64,000 nucleotides of DNA from Paenibacillus dendritiformis (GCF_021654795.1 NZ_AP025344.1:3162501-3226500), one strand, 5' to 3'; shown: positions 1-8,624, counted from the first letter of the stretch. The notes: generated by a model from the letters alone, not told the origin. A program made the numbers and translations.

Positions 1-344
1 TGAGTGTCTACAAACGGACCGACACCGGGATAAATTCCTTCGACAACGCCCTTGCGAATCGCGATCACCGCTCGTTTGTTATCCGGCGTTCCTACTTGCA
101 AATTCCAACGTTCTCTTCTGCCTTGTTCCCCGCTTAGGGTTCCGAATTCATCGTCCACGCTGGTTAAATAAAAAGGCACGGCCGACCCATCCCATTCCAA
201 GGCTTTCTCCATGCCGAGCGCAAGGGCTTCTTGCAATGTTACCTCTTCGGATCGGGAAAACAGGGGGCTGCTCTCTTGCAGGTATACCGTGGTGCTAACC
301 GCTGCGATGAAAAGAATGATGGGAACCATGATTTTTTTACGCAA
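1..344 (-). CDS. Secreted or membrane-anchored protein of unknown function (cut by window edge)
   Basis: The gene reads leftward off the window, so only the N-terminal part (about 110 residues) is visible. A TTG start at 344 follows GGGGTGATGA; an ATG at 329 is the alternative. The N-terminus has two lysines followed by a hydrophobic stretch (VPIILFIAAVSTTVYL), so it is a signal peptide or anchor. The rest is soluble, with a region starting EEVTLQEALALGMEKAL and later a short segment RAVIAIRKGVVEGIYPGV that could be a beta hairpin. I do not recognise the family. The open frame and the good N-terminus make it likely to be a real gene. Confidence 0.6.
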   Translation of the reverse strand, partial: MRKKIMVPIILFIAAVSTTVYLQESSPLFSRSEEVTLQEALALGMEKALEWDGSAVPFYLTSVDDEFGTLSGEQGRRERWNLQVGTPDNKRAVIAIRKGVVEGIYPGVGPFVDT

Positions 345-564
345 AGACTCATCATCACCCCGCTAATCTAGCAAAATATTCTATTACTAGATTTAATTTA
401 CCATTTCTACCGATTACAATCAATAGCCGAATATGTTTTAAAATATTGTATACAACATGGGGCGGTCCCAAATGATGCAGCTTGGCTTATCCGGAAGAGC
501 CTTACTCGAATCGATTGTGAACGCTGAGGTGCTAAGTCCGGGGAACGACGAAAGTGCGGGGAAG

Positions 565-602
565 AAAAAAGCTCCCGAACCATGAAGGGAAACAGGAGCT
601 TA
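565..602 (-). terminator. Possible rho-independent terminator (minus strand)
   Basis: On the minus strand AAGCTCC pairs with GGAGCTT across a loop of about 20 bases and is followed by a T run. It lies about 400 bases downstream of the FrnE-like gene, so which transcript it ends is unclear. Confidence 0.4.
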
Positions 603-739
603 AAAGCCGTTCTTAGCCAGGCAGCTTGGGCCGCGAGTAAATAGATTACATGTTGAAAATAAGATGACATATCAAGAGTTTGGATGGGATCATCTACAAG
701 AGCAATCGCAAACCGCCCCCCTGATTCTCAGCTCGACTC

Positions 740-930
740 GCCGAAAACTCCAAAAATGCACCTTTCCTTTATGATGTGTACTCCGTTACAGGGAATCCTG
801 CATAACAGCATCAATTTCTGACAACCCAATCGATAAAAAACAAAAATCGATGAAAATAATGTACTTTTGCAGGAATTTCACCAAATAGCGGCTTAAAAAG
901 CAGAAATTGATGCATCCACGCAGCATTTCA
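740..930. repeat. Dispersed hairpin repeat, locus 1 (about 4 degenerate units)
   Basis: Several imperfect units of about 27 bases are visible, with the core CTGCA-N4-TGCAG and flanks GAAATT/AATTTC. Examples are GCAGGAATTTC near 868 and CAGAAATTGATGCA near 901. The same unit recurs at 11.6-12.3 kb and 38.16-38.36 kb. Each unit is itself weakly palindromic, so a transcript would fold into a short hairpin. Confidence 0.55.
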
Positions 931-1016
931 CTGCTTCATCCCTCTTCCACCGGTTTGGCCGCTTCAAAATTCTCGGCCGGTACCCGGGAACGAAGCGTCT
1001 CCTTGACGATACGGGA

Positions 1017-1664
1017 TTAACAACGCCCGTCAATACGGCATTGCAATCCCTCGACAGATTGCGCCGGCTGCTTGGATGCTTCCCGTTCAATGGCCTGGGC
1101 CAACCGCTCTTTGCTGGCAAGTCCCTGAATGATCTGGTCGCCGATAATGAAGGTCGGCACGGCCGTAATGCGGTCCTCATACGCATGCTTGAGGGCCTCT
1201 TGGTGAGCATCCCGGTATTTGCGGGAGACGAGAGCCTCGCGAAAGGCAGCGGTGTCCAACCCTGCTTCCCCTGCCAGCTTCGTCAGCACATCGATCTCTT
1301 CAATGTTCTGCTCCTCCCGGAAAAAAGCGGCGAACACGCGATTCATATAGGCGTTGCCTTTCCCCTGCTCTTTCGCAAATTGATATCCTTCAAATGCCAA
1401 ATATGTGTACGGATGCGGGGACACCCGAGGCAGGCGCATATCGAGCCCAAGCTTCTCCGCTGTCGGCAAAATAAAGGCCTCCCATGAGCGCAGCTTCTCC
1501 GGCTCGTTCCAAGGATCAATCTTCAGATAAGGCGCTGGGCGCAGCTCAAATGGCATCCACTCTACCTCGACATCCTTCTCGTTCACAATCTCGTCCAACG
1601 GACCTTTTCCCAGATAGCAAAATGGACATATGAAATCGGAATAGGCTTTGATTTTTACCGTCAT
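1017..1664 (-). CDS. DsbA family oxidoreductase, FrnE-like
   Basis: A 215-residue thioredoxin-fold protein of the DsbA/FrnE family, predicted to catalyse thiol-disulfide exchange in the cytoplasm (no signal peptide). The active site CPFC is near residues 12-15 (SDFICPFCYLG), followed by the helical insertion usual in FrnE and a late cis-proline segment (ITAVPTFIIGDQIIQG). I chose the ATG at 1664 because GGTGAGGG lies just upstream; an ATG ten codons earlier has no such site. The promoter is strong and carries twin palindromic operators, so the gene is probably induced by thiol or electrophile stress. The divergent DoxX gene has a similar theme. Confidence 0.85.
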   Translation of the reverse strand: MTVKIKAYSDFICPFCYLGKGPLDEIVNEKDVEVEWMPFELRPAPYLKIDPWNEPEKLRSWEAFILPTAEKLGLDMRLPRVSPHPYTYLAFEGYQFAKEQGKGNAYMNRVFAAFFREEQNIEEIDVLTKLAGEAGLDTAAFREALVSRKYRDAHQEALKHAYEDRITAVPTFIIGDQIIQGLASKERLAQAIEREASKQPAQSVEGLQCRIDGRC

Positions 1665-1697
1665 TATCGTTCCCTCACCTTCTGAACATTCCATGGT

Positions 1698-1714
1698 GTA
1701 ACATTAATAGTTAC
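1698..1714. promoter_or_regulatory. Operator-like palindrome 1 (leader of FrnE-like gene)
   Basis: GTAAC-N7-GTTAC, 17 bp, lies between the predicted transcription start and the ribosome binding site of the FrnE-like gene. It repeats the arms of the palindrome at 1752-1768; centres are 54 bp apart, close to five helical turns. Confidence 0.6.
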
Positions 1715-1751
1715 AACCAATTCAAAAAATAGCCGCCATTCACGGCCTGAT

Positions 1752-1786
1752 GTAACTATTATAGTTACAACTTAAATGATAGTCAA
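1752..1786 (-). promoter_or_regulatory. Promoter of FrnE-like gene with operator over the -10 box
   Basis: On the minus strand TTGACT (1786-1781) and TATAAT (1763-1758) are 17 bases apart, a near-consensus housekeeping promoter. A 17-bp palindrome (1752-1768, arms GTAACTAT and ATAGTTAC around one base) contains the -10 box. A bound regulator would block polymerase. The shape fits HxlR or MarR family redox regulators; no such gene is in the window. Confidence 0.75.
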
Positions 1787-1873
1787 CTTCTTTGTTTCTT
1801 ATACCAACACGATGAATATGTAATACATTTGGGCGTATTTTTTTGCAAAATCTCCTTCTTGAATCTTGATATT

Positions 1874-1902
1874 TTGACACTTGCGCTTTAAAGTGTTTAT
1901 GT
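1874..1902 (+). promoter_or_regulatory. Predicted promoter of doxX-like gene
   Basis: TTGACA (1874-1879) is followed after 17 bases by TTATGT (1897-1902). An ACACTT/AAGTGT inverted repeat sits in the spacer and may bind a regulator. Confidence 0.55.
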
Positions 1903-1947
1903 AGCCTATTTATGGCATATTCCCAAAAATTGAAGGAGGAATTGTTG

Positions 1948-2451
1948 ATGATCGAATTTTTAAGGAGGAACGTGTGGGCATCCGTGCTGCTTTTGGCAAT
2001 CCGCATATATGTGGGCTACACCTGGATATCGGCCAGCATTCACAAGCTATTTGCCGGAAGCTTTGACGCGAGCGGATTTTTGAAGAGCGCCGTGGCGAAA
2101 GCCGGCGGAGAAAGTCCCGTCGTTCAGGGCTGGTGGGCGTCGTTCCTGGAGCATGTTGCGCTCCCCCATGCCAATCTGTTCAGCCTTATGGTGCAGTGGG
2201 GCGAGCTTCTCGTAGGCATCGGCCTCATCCTGGGCGTACTGACCCGCACCTCCGCTTTTTTCGGCATCGTGATGAATACGTCATTTCTGCTAAGCGGCTC
2301 TATTAGCATCAACCCGGTGATGATGCTCCTAACGATGTTCATTCTGGTGGCTTACACGAACGCCGGCCGCTTCGGTCTTGATCGCTACTTGCTCAGCAAG
2401 CTGAAGCCGGCTCGCAGCCAATCGCCTCATAACGCCGCGCCATCGGCATAA
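1948..2451 (+). CDS. DoxX family membrane protein
   Basis: A 167-residue integral membrane protein with four hydrophobic segments: ASVLLLAIRIYVGYTWI, LFSLMVQWGELLVGIGLILG, TSAFFGIVMNTSFLLSG and PVMMLLTMFILVAYTNAGRFG. The WGE and GRFGLDRYL motifs are typical of DoxX. Family members are linked to thiol or quinone redox balance; the exact role here is unknown. ATG 1948 was chosen because AAGGAGGA ends 8 bases upstream. It is divergent from the FrnE-like gene, which suggests a shared stress theme. Confidence 0.8.
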   Translation: MIEFLRRNVWASVLLLAIRIYVGYTWISASIHKLFAGSFDASGFLKSAVAKAGGESPVVQGWWASFLEHVALPHANLFSLMVQWGELLVGIGLILGVLTRTSAFFGIVMNTSFLLSGSISINPVMMLLTMFILVAYTNAGRFGLDRYLLSKLKPARSQSPHNAAPSA

Positions 2452-2595
2452 TCCGGTCACGATTATCCGTGCCAGGCGGCCCATCCGCCTCAGACCCACT
2501 TTTCGGCGCATAAATTAAAGCGTATATATTCCTGTCAAAGATAAGCCCATCATACCATACGCGTTTCGCGCTCATCCAGCCTAAACCGATCGAGA

Positions 2596-2650
2596 CCCGT
2601 GAAGGAACACTTTGATTGACCAAAGTGAGCTTCTTCACGGGTATTTTTAT
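2596..2650 (+). terminator. Rho-independent terminator after doxX-like gene
   Basis: CCCGTGAAG and CTTCACGGG form the outer stem and CACTTTG/CAAAGTG the inner stem, followed by TATTTTTAT. It lies 145 bases after the doxX stop and ahead of the ArsR-type regulator. Confidence 0.8.
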
Positions 2651-2691
2651 GAACCCAAGAAGCTTGATCCCAACATGGTTGTATGTTATTT

Positions 2692-2722
2692 TTGAATGGT
2701 CAAATAAATTTGAACGTTCAAT
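2692..2722 (+). promoter_or_regulatory. Twin operator upstream of ArsR-type regulator
   Basis: TTGAATGGTCAAA (2692-2704) and TTGAACGTTCAAT (2710-2722) are two copies of one dyad with centres 18 bases apart, just upstream of the regulator ribosome binding site. A possible promoter TTGATC-N17-TATTTT (2664-2692) ends at the first copy. This arrangement suggests autorepression. Confidence 0.55.
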
Positions 2723-2733
2723 AGGGAGTGAAT

Positions 2734-3354
2734 ATGATGACCCAACAGGACCTGTTTATCATTGATTCGCTGGATAAGCTGAAGATCATTAGCGATCCGC
2801 TGCGCACCAAGATATTAATGAATCTGATCAAAAAAGAATACACCGGGCAGCAGCTGGCGGAGCTGCTGCAAATCCCAAAAACGAAAATTTATTTTCATCT
2901 CAAAGAATTGGAGAAGCATGGGATTATCGAAATCGTGAAAGAGGAAGAGAAAAACGGGATTATGCAGAAATTTTATCGTTCGATCGCCCGAAGATTTATT
3001 CCAAGCGACGACCTGCTTCCGAGCCACGAGCTGATTGAGACGTCACGACAAGTATTTTTAGAGACAGTGCTAACGACCCGCAATGAGATTGAGCAAGCGC
3101 CGCCCGAGACATTTCAATTGAGCGCAGACAATCAAGAGATCCGAAAAAATATTGCATCCACCTATCATTTCCATGCGACGGAGGCGGAATTCACCAGCTT
3201 TCTCATGGAGTTTAAAGAATTATATAAAAAGCATTTCAAGGGAAGTGAACAGACGCCAGGGCCCGATGCAAAACCGTACATGATGACGCTCATCGCGTTT
3301 CAACGGCAAGACAGCAGTCCATCTGTGTTCGGAAAGGAAGAGGAAGGTTCATGA
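2734..3354 (+). CDS. ArsR-type winged-helix transcriptional regulator
   Basis: A 206-residue regulator. The N-terminal 80 residues form a winged helix: the region ISDPLRTKILMNLI, the recognition part YTGQQLAELLQIPKTKIYFH and a wing. The remaining 120 residues are a helical ligand or dimer domain seen in the ArsR subfamily that controls MFS exporters. The stop overlaps the start of the MFS gene by four bases (ATGA), so the two are translationally coupled. Starts at 2728 (GTG), 2734 and 2737 are all possible; GGGAG at 2724 favours the ATGs. Twin dyads upstream suggest autoregulation; the effector is unknown. Confidence 0.85.
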   Translation: MMTQQDLFIIDSLDKLKIISDPLRTKILMNLIKKEYTGQQLAELLQIPKTKIYFHLKELEKHGIIEIVKEEEKNGIMQKFYRSIARRFIPSDDLLPSHELIETSRQVFLETVLTTRNEIEQAPPETFQLSADNQEIRKNIASTYHFHATEAEFTSFLMEFKELYKKHFKGSEQTPGPDAKPYMMTLIAFQRQDSSPSVFGKEEEGS

Positions 3355-4535
3355 CATCCAGCAAAAATATGTGGCTCCTTCTCAGCGGCGTGTTCGTATC
3401 GGAATCAGCCGCTTGGATTGGCACCATCGGCAGCCTGCAGTTTTTAAGCGAAACGTTGGATTCGCGCTTTTACCAATCCTCGATCTTGGTGTCGGGAGCC
3501 CTATTCGGAATCTTCCTGTCCCCCTATGCGGGCAGAATCATTGACAGCTTTCATCCCAAGCGAATCTTGCTGTTCAGCGGGATCATCCGAATACTGGCCA
3601 TCGCGTTAATGATGTGGGCCATTTGGAGCTCTAACGTCTGGTTTATGGTTGCCTTTCAAATGATCATCGTCATCGCGTCAACGTTTTATTTTCCAACGAT
3701 CAATGCCGTCATTCCCGCTCTCGTGCCGGAACGGCAGCTCATGCGAGCCAACATGCTCAATTTCAACTTGGCTACCGTGGCCAGAATACTCGGAACCGCT
3801 CTGGGCGGAATTTTAATTACGTTCATCTCGCTGGAGCTTATCTTTATTTTGTCCGGCCTTATCTATCTCCTATTAATTGCATTAACTTTGATGCTGCGCA
3901 TGGAGCATGCTCCCCATCCGCATACGAATAAGAACCGCCAAAAGCCGGCCTTCTCCGAGCTGTTTCAGCTTATGCGGGCAGAGCCTGCCGTACCGAACTT
4001 ATTAATCCTTACATGCATTCCCTTTTTGTTCATTGGCGGCCTGAACTTATTTACGATAGAGATCAGCGAGCAGCATCGGATGGACAGCTTAAAAGGCATT
4101 ATCTATGCGGTGGAAGGTACCTCCATTCTCGTGGCGGGGGTATTCATGAAGAGGCTTGCCGCAAGATGGGGAAAAAGCACTATTTTATTTGCCGGCGCAT
4201 TCGCGGTCATTGTCAGTATGCTTGCCTTGATTCCTGCGAATATGCCGCTCCAACTGGCCGCATTTTCGCTGTTTGGGCTGGCCTCCGGGTTATTCATCCC
4301 GCTGTCCAACATGGAAGCCCAGGTCCTGATTTCAAAAGATGCATTAGGCCGATTCTTTTCCTTCAAGCGGATGATCGAAACGACGACCATTCAAGTCTCG
4401 CTCATCTTCACGGGGATGACCTTGGATCTGCTGTCTCTGCCCGCTTTGCTGCTCATCTATGCGGCCTTGAGCATGGCAGCCGTTCTGATCGCGCGCCGGC
4501 GATTCCGTGCGGCTCAAAGCCTTCCCCGTACATAA
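3351..4535 (+). CDS. MFS transporter, probable drug exporter
   Basis: A 394-residue major facilitator protein with about twelve membrane segments. The loop after the second helix has the MFS motif A remnant (GIFLSPYAGRIIDSFHPKRIL). The protein resembles the MFS_3/MefA-like group of exporters. It overlaps the upstream ArsR-type regulator by four bases, so the pair likely forms a self-regulated efflux unit. The substrate cannot be told from the sequence. A strong bidirectional terminator follows the stop. Confidence 0.85.
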   Translation: MTSSKNMWLLLSGVFVSESAAWIGTIGSLQFLSETLDSRFYQSSILVSGALFGIFLSPYAGRIIDSFHPKRILLFSGIIRILAIALMMWAIWSSNVWFMVAFQMIIVIASTFYFPTINAVIPALVPERQLMRANMLNFNLATVARILGTALGGILITFISLELIFILSGLIYLLLIALTLMLRMEHAPHPHTNKNRQKPAFSELFQLMRAEPAVPNLLILTCIPFLFIGGLNLFTIEISEQHRMDSLKGIIYAVEGTSILVAGVFMKRLAARWGKSTILFAGAFAVIVSMLALIPANMPLQLAAFSLFGLASGLFIPLSNMEAQVLISKDALGRFFSFKRMIETTTIQVSLIFTGMTLDLLSLPALLLIYAALSMAAVLIARRRFRAAQSLPRT

Positions 4536-4542
4536 AACAAAC

Positions 4543-4581
4543 AAGCCGGCTTCCGATAGACTTTCGGTGCCGGCTATGTTT
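4543..4581. terminator. Bidirectional terminator between MFS and DedA-type genes
   Basis: AGCCGGC and GCCGGCT form a stem extended by TTCCGA/TCGGT. The T-rich right flank (TATGTTT) and A-rich left flank (AAAACAAACA) let it serve both convergent genes. Confidence 0.75.
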
Positions 4582-5192
4582 CATCCGATATGATTGCTGG
4601 ACTGCTCGATATTTTTCGCAGCGGCCGCTTCCTTTCTTTTGAGATGCCTCTTGCGAAGCAGCAGGAATACGACAATAATCGGGACCGCGATAAAGAAAAT
4701 GTAAAGGGAGACCTTGTGAACCATCCCTTCCGCCGAACGGCCATAGAGATAGAACAAGATGCCGATAGCATAGAACTTGACCGCTCTTCCCAGGGCAGCA
4801 TACGCGATAAGGCGCCATAACGGGAAGTTAAGGCAGCCGGACAATATCGTGAACACTTTAAACGGAATCGGCGTGAACGAACCGATAAGAATGGCCGCTT
4901 CTCCCCTCTTCTTGAACATCGCGTTGGCGGAATCGACCCATTCCTTCTTGAGAAATTTGTACATAATGGAATGGCCGAGCCCCTTGCCGATCAGATAGCC
5001 GAACGGCGTCCCGAGCAGGCAGGCGATATAGCCGATCGTCGCCAGCCACAGCGCATTGGACGGATCGAGCAAGCTGAGCGACACCTGCAGGAAAAAAGCG
5101 GGTATCGGAAAAATAACCGCATCGGCGAACGCGTGGATGAACAATCCCCAGGCTCCATAATTCATAAAGAAATCCATGATTTGCTGAAACAT
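4581..5192 (-). CDS. DedA/VTT family membrane protein (YqaA-like)
   Basis: A 203-residue polytopic protein with a SNARE-associated/VTT domain: IFPIPAFFLQVSL near residue 27, then the re-entrant region GSFTPIPFKVFTILSGCLNFPLWRLIAYAALGRAVKFYAIG, and a C-terminal membrane helix before a basic tail. DedA relatives flip undecaprenyl phosphate or phospholipids; the YqaA branch is less well known. AGGAGC precedes the ATG. It is monocistronic, ending at a terminator shared with the MFS gene. Confidence 0.8.
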   Translation of the reverse strand: MFQQIMDFFMNYGAWGLFIHAFADAVIFPIPAFFLQVSLSLLDPSNALWLATIGYIACLLGTPFGYLIGKGLGHSIMYKFLKKEWVDSANAMFKKRGEAAILIGSFTPIPFKVFTILSGCLNFPLWRLIAYAALGRAVKFYAIGILFYLYGRSAEGMVHKVSLYIFFIAVPIIVVFLLLRKRHLKRKEAAAAKNIEQSSNHIG

Positions 5193-5677
5193 ACTTTGCT
5201 CCTATCCGGAAATCCACTTATTTATGCTTGCTTCTTCCCCGCCCTTTCCTTCCTCTCTATTGGATCTATTTGGATGGAAAAGGGAACAAATGTAACCTGA
5301 CGCGAATCCGGGGCGATCGAATGAATAGACGAATCAGGAAAACGGCTCCCCTTCACCCTTCATCATGACTATGACTTTTGCCGCAGATCCCATCGTCACC
5401 TGGCCGGCATGCCGGCTCTATTTAAAATAACATTATCTCAAACAGAAGAGAACCGTTTTTATCAGAAATGGTCACGCGCCGCAGGGCAGTCGCTATCTCC
5501 TGTCCGTTAAGGTACAATACCTACAATAGCAACTTTTTCTGAAGCCCGAATAAAAGAAATGTGAAAAATTATGAAGGCCCGCCCGCTTCACAATTCTTCA
5601 TTATCGCTTTATTCTTTTTATAGTTTTTTCGCTTACAGTAGTATTGGAAAGGATAGCTGCAAAGTGAGGAAGAACAA
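5193..5677. other. Divergent promoter region, no gene seen
   Basis: This 485-base interval separates the DedA-type gene (minus) from the two-component operon (plus). It has a GCCGGC-AT-GCCGGC inverted repeat near 5402-5415 and an AT-rich part at about 5540-5640 expected to hold the promoter of the response regulator. No protein-like frame or RNA motif was recognised. Confidence 0.5.
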
Positions 5678-6364
5678 ATGACCAAGCCATGCGTATTAAT
5701 TGCCGATGATGATAAGGAAATCGTAGATTTGATTGCGGACAGTCTGGAGGACGAAGGCTTTGCAACCGTCAAGGCCTATTCCGGACAGGATGTATTGGAG
5801 CTGACGAAGGACCGCTCCTATGCGCTGCTGCTGCTCGACATCATGATGCCGAACGGGAGCGGGATCGAGATATGCCGCACCATTCGGGACCGCGTAACGG
5901 CTCCGATCGTATTCATCACGGCCAAGAGCCGCGATCTGGATAAGGTCGTCGGCTTCGAGATCGGCGCGGACGACTATATTACGAAGCCGTTCAGCATAGA
6001 TGAACTGGTCGCCCGGGTGAAGGCCCATATCCGAAGAGATTGCCGCAGCCAGGCGCGGCGGCAGGAGCGGATTTATGGAAATCTTCTCATCGACAAAGAC
6101 ACCTATGAGGTGATTAAGGACGGGGTCAAGATCGATCTGTCGACCAAAGAATTCCAAATCCTGTCTTATCTTGCGGATCATCACAATAAAGTGCTGTCCC
6201 GGGAGCAAATCTATGACGCCGTATGGGGGCAGAGCGAATTGGGCGATATGAATACCGTCACCGTCCACATCAAAAATATCCGCAACAAAATCGACCCGGA
6301 GAACCGGCTCATTGTTACGGTCTGGGGTGTAGGCTATAAATTTACGGGAGGATTGGCTCCTTGA
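5678..6364 (+). CDS. OmpR-family response regulator
   Basis: A 228-residue two-domain response regulator. The receiver (1-120) has the acidic pocket ADDD, the phospho-acceptor Asp in LLLDIMMP, the Thr in FITAK and the Lys in YITKPF. The C-terminal winged helix (about 130-228) ends with TVHIKNIRNKI and VTVWGVGYKF. The style of the receiver and the VWG(V/I)GYK ending resemble the VanR and NisR/SpaR subfamilies, but the target cannot be named. GTGAGGAAG precedes the ATG. It overlaps the kinase gene by four bases. Confidence 0.9.
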   Translation: MTKPCVLIADDDKEIVDLIADSLEDEGFATVKAYSGQDVLELTKDRSYALLLLDIMMPNGSGIEICRTIRDRVTAPIVFITAKSRDLDKVVGFEIGADDYITKPFSIDELVARVKAHIRRDCRSQARRQERIYGNLLIDKDTYEVIKDGVKIDLSTKEFQILSYLADHHNKVLSREQIYDAVWGQSELGDMNTVTVHIKNIRNKIDPENRLIVTVWGVGYKFTGGLAP

Positions 6365-7674
6365 CATTCAGCATCAAAACCAAAATCGTCCTCGCCTTTT
6401 TCATCGTCGCCCTGCTTAATGGCGCTTTCGCCTTTGGCTATTATCAATTCTACTTGGCCGACAAATTTATGGAGAGCACGCAGATCATCGGCAAGGAGAA
6501 TGCGCACTACCGGCAGCAGCTGATCGAGAAAGTTGTGGCGCTGTACCCCGACGAGAGAGCCATCGCCGCCTTGATCCGGACGGAAGCCGAGAAGCAAGGC
6601 ATCCAGATGACGATGACCGATCTCGATGGCCGCGACATCGCGGCTGCGGAGGAACACCGGGAAGGCAGCGCCCTCTTCCAAACCAAGGAAATCGTACGAA
6701 TTCAAGGGGAAGCCGTCTATCTGATCGACTTCCAGTACCCGGATTGGTACGAGCAGGTGAAGCCGATGAAGAGCCTGCTCCTGCTGGTCATCGCCGTCCT
6801 TGTCATCTCGGTAATCGGGCTCATTTTTTATTTGCAGAGTCACATCGTCAAGCCGTTGACCATGCTTCATACTTATATGAAGACATTCCATTTCAAAAAT
6901 ATGAAGCTGCCCAAGCTGGAACGGCGGCAGGACGAGATCGGCGAGCTGATGAAGGATTTCGCGGAAATGGGACAACGATTGGAAACGTCCCACAACGAGC
7001 AGGTCGATATGATCGCGGCCGTCTCGCATGACATCAAGACGCCGCTCACCTCCATTATCGGCTATGTGGAACGGCTGTCCGGAAGCAAGACGCTGACCGA
7101 GGCCAAAAAACAGGACTATTACCGGATTATTCACCGGAAAGCGAAAGATATCGAGAAGCTGGTCGAGGATTTCTCCGCCTTCAGCGACATGGAGCATGAC
7201 ACGCTCAAAATCGCGACAGAGCGGGTCCATGTGCGAAGCTTCATCCAGAGCATCTGCACGGAGTACGAGGAAGAGCTGCAAGCGCATCAAGCGCGGCTGG
7301 AGTGGACCTGTCAAGTGCCTGAGGATGTCCATGTGGAATTGGATATGAAAAAAATAAGACGGGTGTTCGCGAACATCGTGCATAACGCACTGATTTACGT
7401 CAGTCCCCCGGTCTATCTCCGGCTGTGCTGCGAGATTGAGGACGGCAGCCTGCGCATCGCGTTCGAGGACAATGGCGAAGGCGTGCCGGACGAGGAGCTG
7501 GAACGGATCTTCGACAAGCTGTACCGGGTCGATCCATCCCGCTCCCGCGCCGGCGGCGGCAGCGGACTGGGTCTGGCCACATGCAAGAGCATGATCGAAG
7601 CGCACGGCGGCCGAATTCATGCGTACCGCAATCCGCTGGGAGGGCTGGGAATCTATTTCACCCTCCCGCTGTAG
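6361..7674 (+). CDS. Sensor histidine kinase (HAMP, HisKA, HATPase_c)
   Basis: A 437-residue membrane kinase, partner of the regulator just upstream. The start is TTG at 6361, overlapping the regulator stop, with GGGAGG about 10 bases upstream; no better start exists. The order is: membrane segment (8-28), a small extracellular sensor of about 100 residues, a second membrane segment (SLLLLVIAVLVISVIGLIFYL), HAMP, H-box AAVSHDIKTPLTSIIGY, N-box IVHNALIYV, G1 DNGEGVPD and G2 GGGSGLGLA. The signal is unknown; the small extracellular loop suggests an envelope or peptide cue. Confidence 0.9.
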   Translation: MTFSIKTKIVLAFFIVALLNGAFAFGYYQFYLADKFMESTQIIGKENAHYRQQLIEKVVALYPDERAIAALIRTEAEKQGIQMTMTDLDGRDIAAAEEHREGSALFQTKEIVRIQGEAVYLIDFQYPDWYEQVKPMKSLLLLVIAVLVISVIGLIFYLQSHIVKPLTMLHTYMKTFHFKNMKLPKLERRQDEIGELMKDFAEMGQRLETSHNEQVDMIAAVSHDIKTPLTSIIGYVERLSGSKTLTEAKKQDYYRIIHRKAKDIEKLVEDFSAFSDMEHDTLKIATERVHVRSFIQSICTEYEEELQAHQARLEWTCQVPEDVHVELDMKKIRRVFANIVHNALIYVSPPVYLRLCCEIEDGSLRIAFEDNGEGVPDEELERIFDKLYRVDPSRSRAGGGSGLGLATCKSMIEAHGGRIHAYRNPLGGLGIYFTLPL

Positions 7675-7710
7675 CGGCTCCGCTCCCCTTCCGCCAGCCC
7701 GGACATAGCA

Positions 7711-7740
7711 ACCGCTCCCTGATAACTTCCAGGGAGCGGT
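7711..7740. terminator. Stem-loop between kinase and adenylyltransferase-like genes
   Basis: ACCGCTCCCTG pairs perfectly with CAGGGAGCGGT across an 8-base loop, between two convergent genes. There is no long T run on either side, so termination strength is uncertain. Confidence 0.55.
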
Positions 7741-7796
7741 CGGCCGTTCGTGCGAACATTATCTCTGATGGGGCCGTGTTTTGTCACGCCGCGCAT

Positions 7797-8624
7797 TTAC
7801 CCATCCTGGAGCGCGGCGCGGGCATAATCCCGGAATGCCAGCAGCTTGGCGCGATCCCGCATCTTTCCGCCCGTTCTTCGCCGCTCTTCGGTCACCGGCT
7901 CTGCCGAACGATAGACGTCAAGCGCTTGTTGAATCAATGAGTGATAGTCCGGCGGCAAATGCTTCAGCCCCCATTCCCCGCCTTCATCCTTGCTGTGCAC
8001 GGTTCGGCTGTCTTCCGCGTACAGCTGGAAGACGCGGCAGACATTCAAGACCCCATAATACGGCGTCTCTGCGATGTGCTCCGCCTCAAGTATCCAGTGG
8101 AGGTCATCCCGGACCGCTTCCATAAAATTCGCCCACGCTACGTTGCCGAACACGCCGGATATCGGCAGGCCATATAGACAAATGCCGCGCTGCGTGACAT
8201 AGGTGAGATGCGACAGCAGGTCGCTGTCGGTCCGTTCTTCATCATAGTTCACTTCTCGATTCACAATCTTGTCATGCCACTGCGCGCTGTAATGCACTTC
8301 ATAGGGAACGGGCACCGGAATCTCCCGGGCCGTCCGCGCCGTAATGACGCTAAGCTCCGGCTTGCCGATGAGCGGGCTCTTGGCTCCCTCTTCGGCGATG
8401 GCGAGACCGACCGCCTGCGCCTTGGCGGCTTCCAATCGATCCTCTACGACGGCAATGAGATCGATATCGCTCTTGGGGCGGTAATAACTGCCCATCGCCA
8501 GCGACCCGTGCAAATAGATCCCCATGAGCCTAGCTCCGAGCTCCCCTTGCAGCCGCTCCATTAGCGTTAGGACGAATGTCTTGATATCGTCGTCACAATG
8601 GGGCCAGACTTGCGGGCGTACCAT
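7797..8624 (-). CDS. Aminoglycoside adenylyltransferase-like nucleotidyltransferase (AadA/ANT(9) type)
   Basis: A 275-residue protein with a nucleotidyltransferase fold followed by a helical DUF4111-type domain, as in AadA-like streptomycin/spectinomycin adenylyltransferases. The catalytic signature is near residues 40-60: YLHGSLAMGSYYRPKSDIDL, where GS and the DxD pair bind MgATP. The C-terminal half has LSHLTYVTQRGICLYG and LNVCRVF, as in the family. Whether it confers resistance is unknown; chromosomal homologues are often intrinsic. ATG 8624 is preceded by AGAGGAGCGG, which rejects an upstream ATG. Confidence 0.75.
   Translation of the reverse strand: MVRPQVWPHCDDDIKTFVLTLMERLQGELGARLMGIYLHGSLAMGSYYRPKSDIDLIAVVEDRLEAAKAQAVGLAIAEEGAKSPLIGKPELSVITARTAREIPVPVPYEVHYSAQWHDKIVNREVNYDEERTDSDLLSHLTYVTQRGICLYGLPISGVFGNVAWANFMEAVRDDLHWILEAEHIAETPYYGVLNVCRVFQLYAEDSRTVHSKDEGGEWGLKHLPPDYHSLIQQALDVYRSAEPVTEERRRTGGKMRDRAKLLAFRDYARAALQDG

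Larger units (their letters stand above)
345..1016. other. Intergenic region with hairpin repeats
   Basis: I see no convincing gene here. The interval holds a terminator-like hairpin at 565-602 and a cluster of the degenerate TGCAGGAATTTC-type repeat at about 740-930, annotated separately. The open frames in it have no ribosome binding site and no protein-like composition. Confidence 0.6.

Noticed and set aside
6334..7620. A 428-residue minus-strand protein
   Set aside because: It is antisense to a complete histidine kinase and has no ribosome binding site or family character.
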